Shown here in pieces: positions 11,037 to 22,149 of a stretch of DNA of 64,000 nucleotides. The DNA lies in NCBI GenBank assembly GCA_037043455.1, contig JAWPHD010001275.1, forward strand, positions 248,001-312,000, in the 5' to 3' direction. Source of the DNA: Cyrtodaria siliqua (Eukaryota; Mollusca; Bivalvia; Adapedonta; Hiatellidae). Position 1 is the first letter of the stretch, and every line of letters starts with the position of its first letter. The position numbers and the translations under genes were made by a program. Below the pieces are notes generated by a model. The model was not told the DNA's origin. It saw nothing but the letters and a program-made list of their open reading frames with translations, and made no database searches.

Positions 11037-12112
11037 GGGAAAACGTTGCGTTTTTAGACGAAAATCGCCAAAATCTGGAATTATTTTTTAGATAAAGAAT
11101 GGAATATGTTAGAACCAATTTGAATAGATGGAATCTTTCTCGGAACGGATCTCTACATGTCCCACTATATAATTTATGGATCCGATACTTAAATATTGAG
11201 ATTTTGGGTAAAAATGTTAAAAAATTGAATAAAATCGCTGATTTCTGTAATACATTGGGGGTATTTAATTAAAAATTAGAAATATATCTAATACAATAGA
11301 AAAAAGAAATATTGTAACCTTTTTGGGCAGGGCAAGGTCAAGTGGTTAAAAAGAAAAAAGTTCCAAACCGCATGATGTTTGGAAATGCCTTAATTTTGGG
11401 GCGAAAAATGTGTATTTTTGTCAAAAATTGCCGGAATCAGGAATTATTTTTTAAAATTAGTTTGAACATAAACTGATCAAATTGAAGCAATAAAATGTTG
11501 TACAGCATATATATTCAAGTTTTTCCTGGCATCATATATAACATATGTGCTCAAATATTGGCATTTTAGGGCAAAATGTTGGAAAAAATGACAAAACTCA
11601 CTGATTTCTTTAATCCATTTTGGGTATTGGGTTAAAATTTAGAAAAAAATAATTTAATACAATAGAATAAAGACATATTGTAACATTTTGGATAGACAAA
11701 GGTCCAATAATTAAGTAGAAAAAATTCATGAACCATATGATGTTTAAAATATTGCCTTAATTTTCAGGCGAAAAATGTGTATTTCCGTAAAAAATCAACG
11801 GAATCTCCAATTATCTTTTGAAAATAGTTTTAACATAAACTTATCAAATTGAAGCAATAAAATGTTGCACACTACATATCCAAGTCATTTATTGTATCAG
11901 ATATAATATATATGCTCAAGTATTTATATTTTAGGGCAAAATGTTGAAAAAATGACTAAAATCGCCGATTTCTGTAATGCATTGAGGTATTTGGAAACAA
12001 AAGTGCATAGAAATAATGGGGAAAAAAATATTGTAACATTTTTGCAGTCCAATGTGCAATAATATACCAGAAAACCCATCAGAAGATGGTAAATGCTGCT
12101 TTATTTTGTTGG
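11037..12112. repeat. Three tandem units of about 365 bp in the left arm
   Basis: The motif GAAAAATGTGTATTTYYGT and its diverged first form recur at about 11037, 11401, 11768 and (weak fourth) 12113, spacing 364, 367 and 345 bp. Each unit also contains TTAGGGCAAAATGTTG-like and AATTGAAGCAATAAAATGTTG-like stretches. The right arm repeats the pattern inverted. Confidence 0.8.
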
Positions 12113-12479
12113 AGGAAAATGTGTTTTCAATAAAACTAAAAAGAAATCTGGATTGTTTTCTTCAAAAAGTAATTTAAACATACATGTTACAACGACATAT
12201 AGCCAGATGAGAGAAAAAAGTGCCGTCTTTCTTCTATGGAACATTCCTATTCTCACCTGGCGATATTGCCATTGACCCATCATATGTTTTCAAGGAGTGC
12301 ATGGCAGGCTGACATTTTATTTGCTCAAACAAGCCTGCTCTAGCTGATACCTTATGAGAATTTGTTAAAAAATGGTAGGACAGAACCTCCCGAACAATAC
12401 AACACATCATTTACTAGTTTTTGAGCTGGCTGTAGACACCCCCCCTCCTCCCGAACTCAGGTAGCCCTCCCCTTATACG

Positions 12480-14050
12480 GTCTAGCGAACGAGTGCCACG
12501 CCGTTGTGTCACAAAACCTGTGGGTCGGCCCAGCGGCCATCGCCATTGGGTCGCTCAAGGCTATTTCTCTCTATATAACTATACTGTATATAGCTCTAGG
12601 TTCTATGTTCGAGACCCGAACTCGGGAAGCCATCCCACTGAAACAACCTGGGGATTGAGTGCCACGCATAGCGAGAACCGTTGCCGCCGGCTGACCACCG
12701 TTCCCGTTGGGTCACAATACCTGTGGGTAGGCCCAGCGGCCGTCGGCTGCGGGTCGTTCAAAGCTATGTACTATATAGCTCTATGTGGCATGTTTGAGAC
12801 ACAAACTCAGGCAGCCTTCCCCCTGATACGACCTAGGGACCGAGTGCCACGCGTAGCGAGGACCGTTGCCGACGGCTGGTCACTGGTCCCGTTGTGTCAT
12901 AAAATATGTGGGTCGGCCGAGCGGCTATCGGCCGAAGGTCGTTAAACGCTATTTCCCTCTATTTAACTGTATATAACTCTATGTTACATGTTCAAGACTC
13001 GAACTCGGGTAGCCCACACCTTGATAAGACCTAGGGACCATGTACCACGCATAGCGGGGACCTTTGCCGACGGCTGGCCACCGGTCCCGTTGTGTCACAA
13101 AATATGTGGATTGTTCCAGCGGCTATCGGCCGATGGTCGCTCAACGCTATTTCTCTCTATACATATATAACTATACTGTATAAAGCTCTAGGTGAGTTAC
13201 GAGGTTCGAGACCCGAACTCGGGTAGCCTCCCCACTGATACAGCCTAGCAATTGAATGCCACGCGTTGCCGGGACCTTAGTCAACGGCTGCCCACTAGTC
13301 CCGTTGCGTTGTGTCACCCAATCTGTGTCGGCCCAGCGGCCGTCAGCCGAAGGTTGTTCAACGCCATATCCTTCTATATAACTGTATATAGCTCTATGTG
13401 CCATGTTCGAGACTCGAACTCGGGTAGCCCTCACCCTGATAAGGCCTAGACACCATGTACCACGCATAGCGGGGACCTTTGCCGACGACTGGCCACCAGT
13501 CCCGTTGTGTCATAAAATATGTGGATCGTTCCAGCGGCCATCAGCCGATGTTTACTCAATGCTATTTCCCTCTATACATACATAACTATAATGTATAAAT
13601 CTCTAGGTAAGTTACGAGGTTCGAGACCCGAACTCGGGTAGCATCCCCCCTGATACAGCCTAGCGATTGAATGCCACGCGTTGCCGGGACCTTTGCCGAC
13701 GGCTGCCCACTAGTCCCGTTGTGTCACCCAATCTGTGTCGGCCCAGCGGCCATCGGCCGAAGGTTGTTCAACACTATATCCATCTATATAACTGTATATA
13801 GCTCTATGTGCCATGTTCGAAACTCGAACTTGGGTAGCCTTTCTCTTAATATGGACTAGCGACCGAGTGTATGGACTAGCGACCGAGTGCCACATGTACT
13901 GGGGACCTTTGCCAACAGCTGGCACCCAGTCCCGTTGTGTCGCAAAATCTGTGGGTCGGCCCAGTGGCCGTACGCAGAGCGTCGCTCAACACTATTTCTC
14001 TATTTATAACGTATACTGTATATAGCTCTATGTATCATGTTCGAAATACC
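12480..14050. repeat. Satellite core, about 200-215-bp units, 8 copies
   Basis: CGTTGTGTCAYAAAATMTGT recurs near 12502, 12704, 12888, 13088, 13309, 13501, 13716 and 13931. Units alternate: the 13088 and 13501 copies share one variant, the 13309 and 13716 copies another, giving a higher-order period of about 410 bp. Every unit carries a hairpin with GTTCGAG and CTCGAAC stems (for example 13405) inside a sequence resembling a pol III B box. The many ORFs across it are by-products. Confidence 0.85.
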
Positions 14051-14187
14051 GGTAACGTGATAAAGTCCAAGTCGCCAGTTGGTACACGTACATGTTCCAA
14101 AATGCTCTACACATAATGGGCTTTCAGAAAAATAGGGTGTACAAAATTCCCCTTGGGGTGAGGGTTACTCCTACTAGCGTACAGTCT

Positions 14188-15306
14188 ATTTTCTATTGTA
14201 CCAGTATTATATATTTTTCTAGATTTTAACCCCATACCTGCAATGGATTGCAGAAATAGTGATTTTGGTCCTTTTTTCCAACATATTTCAGCAGATATGT
14301 TATATATGATGCAAGAAAACACTTGAATATGTATGCTGTGCAACATTATATAACTTCAATTTGATAAGTTTATGTTAAAACTATTTTCAAAAATAATTCC
14401 AGATTCCGTCGATTTTTGACAAAAATACACATTTTTCGCCTAAAAAATAAGGCATTTTCAAGCATCATACGGTTCGGGATTTTTTTCTACTTAATTATTG
14501 GACCTTTGTCTATCCAAAAATGTTACAATGTGTCCTTATTCAATTGTATTAAATTTGTTTCTATATTTTAACCCAATAACCCAATGGATTACAGAAATCA
14601 GTGATTTTTGTCATTTTTTCCAACATTTTGCCCTAAAATGCCAATATTTGAGCACATATGTTATATAATGTGTCAGGAAAAACTTGAATATGTATGCCGT
14701 GCAACATTCTATTGCTTCAGTTTGATAAGTTTATTTTCAAACTAATTTCAAAAAATAATTCCAGATTCCGGCGATTTTTGACAAAAATACACATTTTTCG
14801 CCCCAAAATTAAGGCATTTCCAAACATCATGCGGTTTGGGACTTTTTTCTACTGAATCACTGGACCTTACCCTGCCCAAAAAGGTTACAATATTTCTTTT
14901 TTCTATTGTATTAGATATTTTTATATTTTTTAGTTAAATATCCCCAATGTATTACAGAAATCAGCGATTTTATTCAATTTTTTAACATTTTTACCCAAAA
15001 TCTCAATATTTAAGCATCGGATCCACAAATTATATTTTGGGACACGTAGAGATGCGTTCCGAGAAAGATTCCATCAATTCAAATTGGTTCTTATATATTT
15101 TATTATTTTTCTAAAAAATAATTCCAGATTTCGGCGATTTTTGTCTAAAAACGCAACGTTTTCCCCCAAAACTCACTAAAGCCCCAACGCTCAGATGGCA
15201 CACATGTCTCATTTTGAAACTTACTGTATGTTCTTTCAGAAAATCATACCCTACAAAATTCCCCCTGGGGGGGGGGGGGGGGGGGAGGGTTTCTCCTACT
15301 AGCTCA
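14188..15306. repeat. Right inverted arm of the foldback element
   Basis: Reverse-complement counterpart of the left arm. CAGATTCCGTCGATTTTTGA at about 14401, with related copies at 14763 and 15126, gives a period of about 362 bp. It ends with AATTCCCCCTGGGG and a run of about 20 G at 15267-15285. Confidence 0.8.
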
Positions 15307-15876
15307 CAGCCTACTACATGTAGGAGTTGAGCACACAAACTTACTTTCAGCAATTCAGCAATTCAGGAAATTTACAAATTCAAAGTTAATTTGGATCCAG
15401 CTATAATAACACAATTCTCAATTCAAAACCGTATTTCCCCCAACATTAGCGCCAGGGCGCAATGCAAAATGCCGAGGGGCTGACCTTATAAAATATATAT
15501 TTTCACTTTATTGACTTTTGATTATTTTGGATATACGTATCTACCTGTCGAGTCATCCCACAGTCAAAGAAAACGATGGATCACAGGTCGCAAAGTCTTC
15601 TGAATTGTTTTTTAAACAATTAGCAACAACAACAAAATATATACGTTATTTCATGCAGGTTACATTTTGCATGGTAACAACCTGAGGAAAAATAGCAGTT
15701 ACATTTTTTTCCATTGACGGGTACAAGGGTACAATCAAGGTTTAGCATAAGCGTGGGTAATGATATAAGAGTAGAACGGTACAGCACTGGGTTGAGTGAG
15801 GAGAGTGGAAAGAACTTGGGATAGGGATTTAGATGTGGGGGTGGGAGAAATATGCGTGCTATAAGTAATGATATAC
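15307..15876. other. Unassigned AT-rich sequence
   Basis: No supported gene or repeat recognised. The ORF at 15735-15959 on the minus strand is a Tyr/Ile-rich translation of a trinucleotide repeat and is not accepted. Confidence 0.3.
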
Positions 15877-15925
15877 CATTGAATAATAATAATAATAAAT
15901 AATAATAATAAATAATAATAATAAC
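15877..15925. repeat. (AAT)n microsatellite
   Basis: Runs of AAT units with two single-base interruptions, just before an unassigned segment ending about 16110. Confidence 0.9.
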
Positions 15926-16109
15926 GCATGCACAGTGCGTACAGTATAGATAAGTCCATCTGCTATCTCTTTCTGAAAGCGAAAGTGAGAGAGATAAGTT
16001 CTGGAGGTCGGTAGGATTCGATTTGGTAATGTGGTCTCTGAGTCTTTATCCTATCATATCCAAAACGCTGAGATAGTTAAGTCACGTACATTTCGCGTGG
16101 AGAGTATAG

Positions 16110-16200
16110 GATAGTAAATAGTGTATGAAAATCGCACTACGATAGAAGTCAGGTTGTGATAGTCATTCTCGTAGAAGAGTGGTTAATTCTCTCTTATCTA
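16110..16200 (-). pseudogene. Short PLE-A RT scrap
   Basis: GATAGAAGTCAGGTTGTGAT at about 16140, followed by TCTCGTAGAAGAGT, is the minus-strand form of the RT segment LLRQGLSQPDFYGD seen at 26960-27010 and 28975-29010. Fewer than 100 bp survive. Confidence 0.55.
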
Positions 16201-16443
16201 ATACATTCGTTGTGTTTTAGCAATATGTTTTCTCAGATATCGTTCACACATATATCTTCTTAAAATAGTTTTCACTGACACTGGCAGGTCTGCCAAATAG
16301 TCTGATAAATATGACAGCAACCATTCCAATGACAGAAGAGTATTGCCTGAAAGTGACGTATACACATTAACTCATGTCAATCCGGTATTTTAATTACGAG
16401 GTGGTACAGCCTCAGCACTTATTATATTGCTTCGAATTTGTAT

Positions 16444-16760
16444 TTGATGAATATAAAAGAGTATGATAATGGACCTTTGGAAACGGCCGAACATGACACA
16501 TACGAAATATTGCAGTCTCGGTTTGATTGAGACTGTTCATGAGCGGTAGTGAAATATTCATGAGCGGTAGTGAAATATGCTAGCTACGGCTCACGCCATT
16601 TAGCCCCGGGTTGAGCAGAAGTCAATATACATAAAATCAATAGTACAACATTTTAACCATCCCGAAGATGGCATGCATATGGCGGTGGACATGGAGTATA
16701 CTGCTTCCCCATGTCATAGGCGTAAGGTCCCAGTATCCAATACAATTAAAACCGGGATAA
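16444..16760 (+). mobile_element. Family C terminal repeat, solo copy
   Basis: AAAAGAGTATGATAATGGAC, CGGTTTGATTGAGACTG, CCCCGGGTTGAGCAGAA and CCATCCCGAAGATGGCATGC follow one another exactly as in the terminal repeats at 25881-26180 and 26499-26800 (inverted). It carries a small internal duplication of the TTCATGAGCGGTAGTGAAAT segment. Confidence 0.7.
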
Positions 16761-16849
16761 AATAATTGTTGAATTTTAATTGGATTTGATTTTAAAGATT
16801 ACATTTCAGTTAACGAGGATGTGGTCCAGAGGATATAATACTCAACAAG

Positions 16850-17700
16850 TCTCAACAAGGCTCAACATGGCTAAAGTTTCTGATACAGTCGCTTCTTTTC
16901 TAGATTACATGTTCATTTCTCTATTAAAATTGGAGAAACAATTAGCAAAAGCTATGACAAAATAAATGATATTCATATTGCTAGTGTTAACTCCCCAGAT
17001 GCGGTCTATGGTTCTCCACTGATTTGTTTTCTAGAACTTGTAGTCGAGTTGAGGACTTAAATAATTGTAATATTAATAATAACTAAGAAGCTACTCCATC
17101 AGGGCTACCGTTACCATAAACTTCATAACCCATATTCAAATTTTATAATCGTAGCCCTTGTCTGCTTTTAAAATATAAAAGTAATTGATGTCTTCTGCGA
17201 CAAAGTAATCAACTGACTTATATGGTGACTCAATTTACAAAGTTCGTGAAAATCTTGTTTATGATCGCTTTCATATAATCTTTATTACACTTGTTAAAAT
17301 GTTTATCAAAATAGTATACCATTCTGAGATGCACTGCATCTTTATTGGTTGACTATTTACAGCGCTACTGTGCTTTCCTTTTTGATCGATCGGTAACCAG
17401 ACATAATCTACCTAATTCCTCAAAAGACGATGGAGTCTGAAGTTTGTCTTATATCTTGTGTTGTTTATGACTTCTGCCAAGTCACTGATTCCTTGCTTTG
17501 TTATTTAACATTCATATATACATGTTCATCTATATGTTATACTTACATTGCCTATTAAAACCACTTTTACTATGCAGAATACATTTCTGATACTGTCACT
17601 TCTTTTCTCAATTTACATCTCTCTATTTAAAACGTAGAAATAATTATTAAAATCTATGACAAGAGAGGTGATTTTAATTTTGATATTGTTATTATCACTT
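16850..17700 (+). pseudogene. PLE-A RT fragments, rearranged
   Basis: Plus-strand pieces correspond to SDTVxSFLDxxFISLLKLE...KAMTK (RT motif D/connection region), VEDLNNCNINNN..., KLLHQGYRYHKL near 17090, and the post-stop 3' region near 17460-17560 (CTTCTGCCAAGTCACTGA). A second connection piece (EIIIKIYDKRGDFNFDIV) follows at 17640-17690. The order is scrambled relative to the complete copy at 45.3 kb, so this is a mosaic of at least two copies. Confidence 0.6.
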
Positions 17701-17739
17701 AGATCGGATGTTCCCCAACCTACTTCTTATACGGTCTGT

Positions 17740-18150
17740 GTTTCTCGGGGATATCGTTATTTACACGTATGGAAGTTCGTTGCACTCTAGATCCTAGTTT
17801 AAATCCCGAGAGGCCTTTTTGTCACTGACTGTTCAATGACAGTAGCCCGTTGGTCGTCCCCTTTTGTGTTTGTGATGTAACATGCTTTGCTTATTAACAT
17901 AGCAACTTGTTTGCATTAATGCGCGTTTTGGTTGACTGTGTTGTGTGAGAGCTATATGATCTGCTCGGCTTTTATACCTACTTTTATTTGTTAGATCATA
18001 TAACCTGGCGAGGATATTTTTATTTACACTGTCCCGTTTTATCAGAATGACACTAGGGTAAGAGTGATGTTTGGTGCACTCTAGAACCTTGTATAAATCC
18101 CAGTGGCTGTTGTTCCACTGACCGTTCCAAGACGATAGGCCTAAAGTCAA
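17740..18150 (+). mobile_element. PLE-A-like 3' regions, two partial copies
   Basis: Two plus-oriented copies of the 3' region subtype (17740-17985 and 18000-18150), each with TTATTTACACTGTCCCGTTT-like sequence, the CTAGAACC segment and the CACTGACCGTTCCAAGACG-like segment. The same subtype lies in minus orientation at 33390-33960. Confidence 0.6.
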
Positions 18151-18159
18151 CACAAATGC

Positions 18160-18790
18160 TAAGTGTAACTGTACTGCGGAATATAGGAATCATGTCTCCG
18201 TTTTGAGACTTTTCTCTCCAGTTATCATAATTTTATCAGAATAAGATTATATGCTTAGTATTTTCCGTATCATTAAATGCTGCATTTTAAAAAGAATACT
18301 TTCCTTAGACTAGTATATATTTTATTATACCAATTTTCCGTATTGAAACCAATGTTAAAAAATATCACATAATGTTGTGATTTCTTTTTTCCATTTAATT
18401 TGTCTAAGAACTTATCCGATATGGTAATAATCAATTATTTAAAGATACCGCTAAATAAGTAACAGATAGAATATGGTCTCATTTAAATCTCGAGATAGGC
18501 GTAGCCCATCGAGGTGTTTAAATAAACCGACGAGTTAAAATCATACTATATTTGTTTTGTAGCATGTCCATTTCAGCTCACTGCCATACTCTCACTTCCG
18601 GTACACCATTTATTCTGACAGGTGTTATTTTCAATTAAACGATTTATGCATGTGCTATTACAAAGAGCATGTTCAGTGACCATGCTACAAATGAATGAAA
18701 CCGATTTGTCGGTAATTTTAATATTGATTATTGTTTAGACATATTTATAGACATATCTTAAAAACATAATTTTTATACATACTGCTCAAA
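18160..18790. repeat. Repeat block, inverted copy at 32700-33060
   Basis: Landmarks shared in reverse orientation: GGAATATAGGAATCATGTCTC, CCTTAGACTAGTATATATTT and AATTTTAATATTGATTATT. The 18-kb copy carries extra sequence of about 245 bp, ending with CATGCTACAAA at 18691, absent from the 32.7-kb copy. Noncoding. Confidence 0.6.
18556..18691. mobile_element. Possible 136-bp MITE
   Basis: TTTGTAGCATG (18556-18566) and CATGCTACAAA (18681-18691) are perfect 11-bp inverted termini. It sits inside sequence absent from the inverted sister block at 32.7 kb. No coding content. Confidence 0.4.
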
Positions 18791-19723
18791 AGGAGCGAAT
18801 CCACGCGGGTTCTAAAGCACAATGCCTTAGCAACTCTGATCTACCGTGGTAGGTTGGAGTGAAGAGTACCGCTTTGAAGTCAACGTTATTGGAAATTTAA
18901 GAAATGGCACTCTCAAATAAGGGAATTATAAAGTTGAATGTATTTTTTTAAGCCTTTTTAGAATGCTTTTTTACACGGGATGATGCAAATGTGGGAATAA
19001 TTATACTTTAACCCTTCCATCATATTAAATGGGTTGCCTCGAAACTTATAAGAATGTTCACATGCCGTGATAGATTACTTAATTTTGAAAACAAAATACA
19101 CTTTCAGTTTTGCATTTTTATACGCATCCTTCACTTATTTAATTTCTTTAATTTGCATTTCATGCATAATAAAACGAATAATAGTGTTGAGCATCAAAAC
19201 TGATGATGATTTAAAACGTGCCCGCGCTATTATAGCGTGTATTGCAGATTTAAATAAGCGAATAAAATAAGAAAGTGCACTAAGTCCACTTAAATTACAA
19301 AGAATTAATCTACTGTACACTTCGAACACGGTATGCATGCACATTAAACGGAAGAAGTAGAAATAAACTGCACGGCTTGTAAGTCTCTTTGCAACAGCAA
19401 TTAACATTTAAAAGCGTAATGAAATAAACCAGAACTCTCGGTATATTAAACTGCACAACAAAGTGCCTTAAAACGAGTTACTACCAACTGCGTCGACCCC
19501 AGTCACGAAATTGAATAGCAATAACTGATGCAAATACGCATCTTTTATTAGATCAGTAAAATTGTATTTAAAGTTACACAGCACAGCGCGAAGCATGTCT
19601 CTGTATTTGTGCATTATGGCGACAAAAGAAACCCAACAAATACATGAAGTGATCTCATCATTTAATGGATCTTACGAACAGATATAAGAAAAATACACAC
19701 ATAGTATGTTTTCCAAACTATAG
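18791..19723. other. Unassigned sequence
   Basis: About 930 bp without recognisable gene, repeat or RNA. The ORFs 19067-19270 (+) and 19135-19407 (-) overlap each other, are hydrophobic and match nothing I know. Confidence 0.3.
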
Positions 19724-19935
19724 CTTCTCAACATAAAGCAGTCCTTTCCCAACTCTGATATGTCAACATTAAAGTATTTCTTTCTCAAGTCTGGCATCTC
19801 AACATTAAATAATTTCTTTCCCAATTCTGGCTTCTTTAAATTAAAGCATTTCCTTCCCGACTCTGGCTTCTCAACATTTAATGATTTATTTCCGAGTTCT
19901 GGCTTCTCAAAATAAAAACATTTCTTTCAAAGCTG
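19724..19935. repeat. 36-bp tandem array, 6 copies
   Basis: TCAACATTAAAGNATTTCTT with CTGGCTTC recurs at about 19730, 19765, 19801, 19837, 19873 and 19909. Diverged units. Confidence 0.8.
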
Positions 19936-19939
19936 TGGC

Positions 19940-20410
19940 GGCAGTAAAACGTCTCCCCGCGCTTGCAATCAGTACTGTTTTTCATTCGATCTTTGGAGAT
20001 CTTTGAGCCCGATACTTATATTTAGTTATCGGTGGTACATTTTCAATTTCTTTTGTTTTCTTACTTAATTTTTGATTCGGTGGTTCCAATACTCCGGCCG
20101 ATAAAAGGCTCTGGGTATTGTTTAACCACTCATAGGATATGTTGTCTGCTTTTTGATACGCAGGCTTCATAACCGCTGCTCCCAACTAAATTCCATTATG
20201 TTTATTTCACTCTTCGGGGCATTTAATTTTATTAGATACTGGGACCATTCGCCGTACGACATGGGGAAGTAGTATACTCCATATCCACCGCCATATGCAT
20301 GCATATTTCACTACTGCTCATGAACAGTGTTAATCAAACCGAGACTGCAATATTTCGTATGTGTCGTGCTCGGCCGTTTCCAAAGGTCCATTATCATACT
20401 CTTTTTTAAT
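19940..20410 (-). mobile_element. Family C internal part plus one terminal repeat
   Basis: 19940-20200 matches the internal segment at 26210-26498 and 20205-20410 matches the terminal repeat, in the same orientation. On the minus strand a 67-codon frame (19982-20185) reads NTQSLLSAGVLEPPNQ and KTKEIENVPPITKYKYRAQ. The 26-kb copy shows the same text interrupted by stops, so this may be the remnant of an element-encoded protein; I do not recognise it. Confidence 0.55.
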
Positions 20411-20454
20411 AATATGTATTTATGTATAGTTATAAATTAGACTCATAACGCTTT

Positions 20455-20650
20455 GTTGGACAAGAAGTTAAAAGTTTGGAGATGTTTGTTGTGGTGCAGG
20501 CAGTATAATTAGAAATAAAGCGAGCGTTATACGGATTTTTATGTAATTTAGGAATGCAGTACATGGTAGGCAGTTTATTTTGCTTATCGTTTACACCAGC
20601 CTTGAAAGTAGTGCACCGAATGATATGTACGGAAACAACATCATGCTTAG
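20455..20650 (-). pseudogene. PLE-A RT piece, inverted 5' segment
   Basis: The minus strand reads IIRCTTFKAGVNDKQNKLPT, then YCIPKLHKNPYNARFIS and ACTTTNISKLLTSCPT, the N-terminal RT region that precedes STYDFSTLYT at 46000-46180. It lies directly against the plus-strand RT piece starting at about 20655. Confidence 0.8.
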
Positions 20651-20654
20651 TAGA

Positions 20655-21235
20655 TGTCAAGTTCCATCAATAAGCACTTATGACTTCTCTACACTATATA
20701 CAAACTTAACACATCACCTTATTAAAGACAAGCTAATTTCTCTTATTCAAAAAACATTCGCTAGAGAAAATACTACATTTTTGGCATGTAATAATATTAA
20801 AGAGTTTTTTACTAACGGCAGTTTAGACAATTACACTATGTGGACTTGCTATGAAGTTTGTGAAGCACTCGTCTTCCTATTAGATAACATGTTCGTATGA
20901 AACCACCGTTTATAGACAAATTGTTGGTATCCCTATGGGTACGAACTGTGCACCACTTGTCGCAGATTTGTTTTTATTTTGCTATGAAAGAGATTTCATG
21001 TTGAGTCTTTCACCAGATACCCAGGCAGATGTTATTGAAGCCTTTATTGACATATCTCGGTATCTGGATGACATAATGAACATTGACAACCCTTTCTTTC
21101 TAATTATCGTTAATAATATTTATCCTAAAGAACTTCAGATCAACAAAACTAATATATCTGATAATAACGCTTCTCTTCTTGATTTAGATCTCTCTCGACT
21201 GAAAATGGTGAAGCAACAAAGAATTACTCAATGAC
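20655..21235 (+). pseudogene. PLE-A RT palm (motifs A, B, C)
   Basis: Two frames, 20580-20900 and 20935-21234, joined by a frameshift near 20900, give QVPSISTYDFSTLYTNLTHH (motif A), a fingers stretch ending MWTCYEVCEALVFLLDNMF, VGIPMGTNCAPLVADLFLF (motif B) and SRYLDDIMNIDNPFF (motif C, intact YLDD). It ends at LLDLDLSRLKM, after which a minus 3'-region fragment follows. The RT would copy element RNA at a nicked target; this copy is frameshifted and truncated. Confidence 0.8.
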
Positions 21236-21239
21236 TTGG

Positions 21240-21350
21240 CCGAAGCCAGAGCAACAAGAGAATAAACCATGGAGGGCACAAGACAAAATTGCAGACAAAC
21301 ATCAAACGTCACCGTCCTTTTGGGATTTAGGTAGACGTCATTATAGGGTC
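21240..21350 (-). mobile_element. PLE-A 3' fragment
   Basis: GACTTGGCCGAAGCCAGAGC, the AAACGTCACCGTCCTTTTGG segment and the GGGTCCACTGCCTGTCC segment are the minus form of the post-stop region. Joined tail-to-tail to the RT piece on its left. Confidence 0.6.
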
Positions 21351-22149
21351 CACTGCCTGTCCAGACAGTAGGTCCGCGCTGCACTATATCCCGAAATATG
21401 AGCATATTTAAAATGTCAGTGAAAAGAACAATAATTAACATAAATAGTGGTGAAGACAGGGTTACCGAGTTGGAACGGTCAGTAGACAATAAGCCTATAA
21501 GTTAGCTTAAATCGATTTCTTGTGAACACAACCTCGCTATTAGCCTGACTTCAACGCCAAAATTTACAAAACAGTCTAAATAAAAGTACATACCATCAAC
21601 AGGAAATCAATAAAGCCACACCCAAGAACTAACCCTAACCTCACCCTTACCCTCTTGTCCTCCCAATAACACGGGACAGTGTAAATAAAGATACCCCCGC
21701 CCGGTTATGTTCTCTAACAAACAAGGCAACACAAATAGGCAATAAAAGTAAAACACTAAAATGTTATAATTAATATAAAAAAACAAAAGCCTAGAAAGCC
21801 ACTATAGAGGCAAGTACTCAATGACTTGGCAGAAACCAGAGCAACAAATGAACAAACCGTTAAGGATACGACAAAACAAGATTTAAGACAAAAAAGAAAT
21901 ATAAAAAGATCGGACAGGGAAAGTAGCATTCAAGGAGGACAGTCAACCACAAAACACAGAGTCAAACACGCAAACAGATAAACAAGAAGGCAAAAGCAAT
22001 AATAAATTCAAACGACATCACAAACACAAAAGGGTTTACGTTACCAGTTTCGATACTTCACAGAAGCCAGCGGCCTTTTTTGCCACTGACCGTTCCAAGG
22101 CGGTAGCCCTATTTTCAATCCTTTTTGTGGCCTGATATGCCTTTATTTC

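Larger units (their letters stand above)
10907..15306. mobile_element. Foldback-type element with long inverted arms and satellite core
   Basis: The left end (TGAGCTGGCTGTAGACCCCC at 10907) and the right end (AGCTCA at 15306 after a G-run) are inverted copies, and the similarity continues inward for over 1 kb: GGGGGAATTTTGTAGGG, TTTCTGAAAGAACATAC, GAGACATGTGTGCCATCTGA and AAAACGTTGCGTTTTTAGAC all recur reverse-complemented at 15110-15265. Each arm is built of units of about 365 bp. A second pair of terminus-like sequences lies at 12422 and 14187, enclosing a 200-bp tandem core. No transposase is visible, so the element is non-autonomous. The architecture recalls foldback DNA transposons or complex nested MITEs. 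Confidence 0.75.

Noticed and set aside
13200..13230. tRNA gene suggested by GGTTCGAGACCC
   Set aside because: No cloverleaf or acceptor stem could be drawn; kept only as a B-box-like motif.
12493..14025. Several ORFs on both strands across the satellite core
   Set aside because: All lie within the 200-bp tandem units and change frame between units.
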